A stretch of DNA of 64,000 nt from Paenibacillus cymbidii (lineage in GTDB: Bacteria > Bacillota > Bacilli > Paenibacillales > NBRC-103111). Where the stretch lies: assembly GCF_004764705.1 (NCBI RefSeq), contig NZ_SHLX01000027.1, positions 1-64,000 of the forward strand. The letters run 5' to 3'. The notes under the pieces were generated by a model. That model was not told the origin of the DNA and did no database searches. It was given only the letters and a program-made list of their open reading frames with translations. The position numbers were made by a program, and so were the translations under genes. Position 1 is the stretch's first letter, and each line of letters opens with the position of its first letter. Shown here in pieces: positions 60,732 to 64,000 of the stretch.

Positions 60732-62102
60732 TTGTCCCGTATACGCGGCTTCATCCGCAGCATCCTGAAATTTCGCCCGAGCCCGCCGCAAGTGCTGGCG
60801 TTCGGCTTCGTCGCCATCATTTTCATCGGCTCCGTCCTGCTGGCGCAGTCGGTGTCGTTCGTCGACCGCAAGGGGCTGCCTTATCTCGACGCGCTGTTCA
60901 TGGCGACGTCGGCCGTTTGCGTGACCGGCCTGTCGGTCGTCAATCCGGGCGCCCACTACTCCATTTTTGGTCAGACGGTGCTCATCATTCTCGTCCAGAT
61001 CGGCGGCCTCGGCTTCATGACGATGGCGACGCTCGTCGCGCTCGTGATGAAGCGGCGGATCTCGTTCCGCGAACGGCTTATTTTGCAGGAAGCGATGAAC
61101 CACGACTCGACCGCCGGCGTCATCCGGCTCATCCGCAGCGCTCTGTTGTACGCGCTCGCCATCGAATTGGCCGGAGCGATTTTGCTGACCGCCTATTTGG
61201 CGTTCGAGCTGCCGTTCGGGCAAGCTGTCTATTTTGGCGTGTTTCACAGCATTTCCATCTTCAACAACGCGGGCTTCGATCTGTTCGGCACGTTCCCGAA
61301 CCGGGCGGGCAGCTTCATTCCTTATGTAACCGACCCGTTCATCAACATCGTATCCATGGCGCTGATCATTCTCGGCGGCATCGGCTTCATCGTCATCGCG
61401 GAGCTGGCGACCTACCGCAAGTCCAAGCGGGTCAGCCTGCATGCCAAAGTGGTGCTGGCCTTCTCCGCCGTGTTGATCGTGTTAGGCGCGCTTGTCATTT
61501 TTGCCTTCGAATTTACGAATGCGCTGACGCTGCAGCCGCTGTCCTGGCCCGGCAAACTGTTCGCCTCCCTGTTCCAGTCCGTCTCCGCCCGTTCGGCCGG
61601 GATGAACACGATCGACCCCGGGTCGATGCGGCAGGCGACGCAATTTTTTATCGCCTTGCTGATGTTCATCGGCGCTGCGCCCGGCTCGACCGGCGGCGGC
61701 ATCAAGGTAACGACATTCGCGATTCTGCTCGGCGCGATGGTGACGATGATCCGCGGCAAAGAGGACATCGTGCTGTTCCGCTACCGGATCGCCCGCGAGC
61801 GCGTTTACCACGCCATCACGTTTACGCTCATCTCGTGTTTTGTTGTGCTGCTCGCGTCGATGGCGTTGTCCGTTACGGAAAGCGCCCCGTTCCTGAACAT
61901 CCTGTTCGAGGCGACCTCGGCATTCGGCACGACCGGCATGTCGCTCGGGCTTACGTCCCATTTGACCTCCGCCGGCAAAATCGTTCTCATCCTGCTCATG
62001 TTCATCGGCCGTCTCGGACCGGTGACGCTGGCCATCGCGCTGACCCGCAAACCGGAGAAAGAGCTGTACCGCCACCCGGAAGGGCATATCTCGATCGGCT
62101 GA
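60732..62102 (+). CDS. ktrB: Potassium uptake channel subunit KtrB (TrkH/KtrB family)
   Basis: A 456-residue membrane protein with the four pore repeats of KtrB/TrkH: TSAVCVTGLSVV, SIFNNAGFDLFG, SARSAGMNT and TSAFGTTGMSLG hold the selectivity-filter glycines. It should transport K+ (often Na+-dependent) together with a KtrA-type cytosolic partner, which is not in the window. The start is probably TTG 60732, with GGAG 8 nt upstream; the frame opens at 60681. TATAAT at 60670-60675 is a likely -10 without a clear -35. Confidence 0.92.
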   Translation: MSRIRGFIRSILKFRPSPPQVLAFGFVAIIFIGSVLLAQSVSFVDRKGLPYLDALFMATSAVCVTGLSVVNPGAHYSIFGQTVLIILVQIGGLGFMTMATLVALVMKRRISFRERLILQEAMNHDSTAGVIRLIRSALLYALAIELAGAILLTAYLAFELPFGQAVYFGVFHSISIFNNAGFDLFGTFPNRAGSFIPYVTDPFINIVSMALIILGGIGFIVIAELATYRKSKRVSLHAKVVLAFSAVLIVLGALVIFAFEFTNALTLQPLSWPGKLFASLFQSVSARSAGMNTIDPGSMRQATQFFIALLMFIGAAPGSTGGGIKVTTFAILLGAMVTMIRGKEDIVLFRYRIARERVYHAITFTLISCFVVLLASMALSVTESAPFLNILFEATSAFGTTGMSLGLTSHLTSAGKIVLILLMFIGRLGPVTLAIALTRKPEKELYRHPEGHISIG

Positions 62103-62195
62103 CCGCGCAAACAAAAAAACCTCCCCGTTCCCGGGATCGACGTATAAAAGCGGCTGCTTTCCGTCAACCCTATGGAACAAAGGAGGTGATAGGCA

Positions 62196-62351
62196 ATGGC
62201 GCAAGATGTGCTGTGCGAAGTCAATTCCTGCAAATATTGGGCGAACGGCAACAAATGCAGCGCTTCCTCGATTTATGTCGTCAACAACCGCGGCAAACGG
62301 GCGACGAACACGGAGGAAACGGATTGCAAAACGTTCGAATCCAAAGTGTAG
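62196..62351 (+). CDS. DUF1540 small cysteine-rich protein
   Basis: A 51-residue protein with Cys spaced in LCEVNSCKYWANGNKCSA and a fourth Cys in ETDCKTF, the DUF1540 pattern, likely metal-binding. AAAGGAGGTGATAGGC precedes ATG 62196. Family members occur widely in spore-forming Firmicutes. Too small to be found by length-limited gene calling. Confidence 0.88.
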   Translation: MAQDVLCEVNSCKYWANGNKCSASSIYVVNNRGKRATNTEETDCKTFESKV

Positions 62352-62355
62352 CCAG

Positions 62356-62390
62356 AAAGCGGCGGCCCGTTGCGAGCGGGCTGCTTTTTT
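62356..62390 (+). terminator. Terminator of the DUF1540 gene
   Basis: AAAGCGGCGGCCCG and CGGGCTGCTTTTTT form an imperfect hairpin ending in six T. It lies just after the stop codon. Confidence 0.8.
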
Positions 62391-62483
62391 GTCATCGCGG
62401 CTTCCTATATCGTATTGTTGCCGATAGTGAGAATTATTATCACAGGCAAGGTGGAAATTTATTCGCCCCCTTTCGTTAGTCGA

Positions 62484-63146
62484 TTAGTTTTTTAATTTCG
62501 CCAGGTCGATCGAAAACTCATTTTCCGAAAAAATCAAAATCTGTTTGCCCTGCAGCTCCTGAAACACCTGGAACAACAGCGGCTTCGTTACCCCGGCCAG
62601 CTGCGCGAGCTCGTCGTAGTTCAGGCTGACGCCGATGCGGATCGTTTTGTAGCTGCGGCTGCCGTGGCGGGACGCCAGTTGGATCAGCGCCTTCATGACG
62701 CGTTTCTTGGCGCCGAGATAAGTCAGATCGTGCACGTGCTGATTCATCGTTCGGAGCCGGGTGCTCAGCTGCTTGATGATCGTAAAGGCGATGTCGATAT
62801 TCTCCCGCAGCAGGCGGTTGAAATTTTTGCCGTTGAGCGACAGCAGCGTCGTCTCTTCGATCACCTGCGCCGTCGCCGATCGCGGCTGCCCGTCCAGCAG
62901 CGCCAGTTCGCCGAAGCTGTCGCCTCGGGTGAAGATGGACAAAATTTTGTTTTCCCCGTCCAGGTTGGAGGTAAATACTTTAATGGCGCCGGATGCGACG
63001 ATGTAGAACACAGTGCCCATCTCGTTCTCGCGGAACAGGATCGTACCCGCCGGGAAAGTGCTCATCGTGCATTCCGCCGCGATATTCTGCAGCTGGTAAT
63101 CGGTCAAGTGGGAAAACATCGGCGCTTCGCGCAACAACTCAATCAT
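62484..63146 (-). CDS. Crp/Fnr-family transcriptional regulator
   Basis: A 220-residue regulator: a cyclic-nucleotide-binding-like domain (residues about 5-125; PAGTILFRENEMG and GDSFGELALLDGQPRSATA) and a C-terminal winged helix (NYDELAQLAGVTKPLLFQVFQEL). The GELALLDGQPRSATA stretch resembles a cAMP pocket, though ligand binding is not assured. No Fe-S cysteine cluster is present. ATG 63146 has GGAGG about 6 nt upstream. Confidence 0.9.
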   Translation of the reverse strand: MIELLREAPMFSHLTDYQLQNIAAECTMSTFPAGTILFRENEMGTVFYIVASGAIKVFTSNLDGENKILSIFTRGDSFGELALLDGQPRSATAQVIEETTLLSLNGKNFNRLLRENIDIAFTIIKQLSTRLRTMNQHVHDLTYLGAKKRVMKALIQLASRHGSRSYKTIRIGVSLNYDELAQLAGVTKPLLFQVFQELQGKQILIFSENEFSIDLAKLKN

Positions 63147-63226
63147 AAGGTCCTCCGCATACATGCCAAATCTGATGAGCGAATATATTCGACAACAGGA
63201 GTAATTTTCCTGCGGCGCAGCGAAAC

Positions 63227-63260
63227 AAAAAAACCGGCATCCGTAAAAACCGGATACCGG
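63227..63260 (-). terminator. Terminator of the YceI gene
   Basis: CCGGCATCCG (63234-63243) pairs with CGGATACCGG (63251-63260), with one G-U pair, followed on the minus strand by seven T. Confidence 0.88.
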
Positions 63261-63279
63261 GTGCTTTTCGTCAGTCGTC

Positions 63280-63813
63280 TTACGCCTGTGCAGCGGCTTC
63301 GATTTCGAACGAAATTTTCACTTCGTCGCCGATCAGCACGCCGCCGGTTTCCAGCACGGCATTGTAAGTCAGGCCGAAGTCGCTGCGCTTGATGCTGCCG
63401 GAGCCGCTGAAGCCGACCTTGGTGTTGCCCCAGGGATCCTGGCCCGAGCCCTCGAATGAGACGGCGAACGTTTCCGAGCGCGTAACGCCGCGGATCGTCA
63501 GACTGCCGGTCACATCGTATTCGCCGTCGCCCGTCTTCGTGATGTGCTTCGATTCGAACGTCATCTTCGGATGCTCTTCGGTGCCGAAGAAGTCGCCGGA
63601 GCGCAAGTGATTATCGCGGTCGCTGTTGCGCGTGTCGATGCTGTCGAGATCGACGCTCACCTTGATGTCGGCGGTCGTCAGGTCGGCCAAATCCGCAGCG
63701 ATCTGCGCTTCGAACTTGTGGAACGTGCCTTTCACCTTCGCGATCATCATGTGCTTGATCGAAAAATCGAGACTGCTGTGCGCCGCGTCTACTGCCCAAA
63801 CCGTATTTGCCAT
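63280..63813 (-). CDS. yceI: YceI-family lipid-binding-like protein
   Basis: A 177-residue YceI domain protein: VWAVDAAHSSLDFSIKHMMI at the N-terminus, DSIDTRNSDRDNHLRSGDFF and LTIRGVTRSETF in the middle are typical of this lipocalin-like family, which binds isoprenoid or other amphiphilic molecules. No signal peptide is visible, so it is probably cytoplasmic. ATG 63813 follows GAGGAGGAATTTTATC. Confidence 0.92.
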   Translation of the reverse strand: MANTVWAVDAAHSSLDFSIKHMMIAKVKGTFHKFEAQIAADLADLTTADIKVSVDLDSIDTRNSDRDNHLRSGDFFGTEEHPKMTFESKHITKTGDGEYDVTGSLTIRGVTRSETFAVSFEGSGQDPWGNTKVGFSGSGSIKRSDFGLTYNAVLETGGVLIGDEVKISFEIEAAAQA

Positions 63814-63884
63814 GATAAAATTCCTCCTCTGGAATATTAACTTACTTTTAATAATTTGCTAACTTGTTGTTATCTCGTGATTTA

Positions 63885-63913
63885 ATATTATCTTGAGTTT
63901 GAACCATTGTCAA
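63885..63913 (-). promoter_or_regulatory. Promoter of the YceI gene
   Basis: On the minus strand TTGACA (63908-63913) is followed after 17 nt by TAATAT (63885-63890), or after 15 nt by GATAAT (63887-63892). An AT-rich imperfect dyad, TTAGCAAATTATTAA, lies downstream near 63848-63862 and could be a MarR-type operator. The DNA to the window end at 64000 holds nothing else recognisable. Confidence 0.65.
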
Positions 63914-64000
63914 GCACCCATTTTGGAAAATTGTTGCTTCCCTCGGTCGGTCCGCCTGCCTAACATTCGGCTTCTGTATTGTGCGCCAAAATGATAAAAT

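Overview
The window is a 64 kb piece of a high-GC, spore-forming Gram-positive genome, most likely Paenibacillaceae (Paenibacillus/Cohnella-like). This is inferred from a GerA-type spore-germinant receptor operon, a YesM/YesN-type two-component system beside a sugar ABC importer, many AraC-family regulators, SLH domains, DUF4023 and DUF1540 small proteins, and strong AGGAGG-type ribosome binding sites. No rRNA, tRNA, CRISPR array, integrase or transposase was seen.

Layout. 1-7.3 kb: a truncated phosphodiester glycosidase-domain protein, a 7TMR-DISM/GGDEF diguanylate cyclase, a TetR repressor with two operators in front of a DHA2 drug exporter, and a serine hydrolase. 7.3-13.5 kb: a calcineurin-type phosphoesterase, a glycerophosphodiesterase-like protein and an LtaS-type phosphoglycerol transferase. 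The serine hydrolase and glycerophosphodiesterase promoters carry the same array of hexamers every 11 bp, which looks like binding by a PhoP/OmpR-type regulator. 13.5-18.7 kb: DUF1003 protein, GH13 amylase, an AraC/PhyH pair, and an MNT nucleotidyltransferase with a truncated HEPN partner. 18.8-29.1 kb: a large SLH surface-protein gene with three lesions, then a partner-switching signalling operon (SARP/BTAD regulator, degenerate PP2C, intact PP2C, anti-sigma kinase, STAS protein). 29.2-38.3 kb: PhyH/AraC pairs flanking a gerA-type operon, then repeat-rich DNA. 38.3-51.5 kb: tandem alpha/beta hydrolase, two-component system plus sugar ABC importer, GH42 beta-galactosidase, and a fourth PhyH/AraC pair. 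51.5-64 kb: FAD oxidoreductase with AraC, M23 peptidase, NUDIX hydrolase, an ECF41 sigma operon, KtrB, a Crp/Fnr regulator and a YceI protein.

Most striking pattern. Four PhyH-family (Fe(II)/2-oxoglutarate) dioxygenase genes each sit beside their own AraC-family regulator. Each of these four modules is followed, on the side where the PhyH transcription unit ends, by an intergenic element made of four stem-loops. Equivalent positions in the four stems are spaced 51, 62 and 52 (or 51) bp in every copy. Three copies share one stem sequence family. The fourth has different stems but the same spacing. The function of the element and the reason for the association are unknown.

Other regulatory signals: an ECF41-type promoter (TGTCACA-N16-CGTC) upstream of the FAD-oxidoreductase/ECF41 operon, a possible SigB-like promoter pair upstream of the anti-sigma/STAS genes and the SLH gene, and a terminator between the sugar-binding protein gene and its permeases. 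Many long antisense reading frames exist because of the high GC content; they were treated as shadows.
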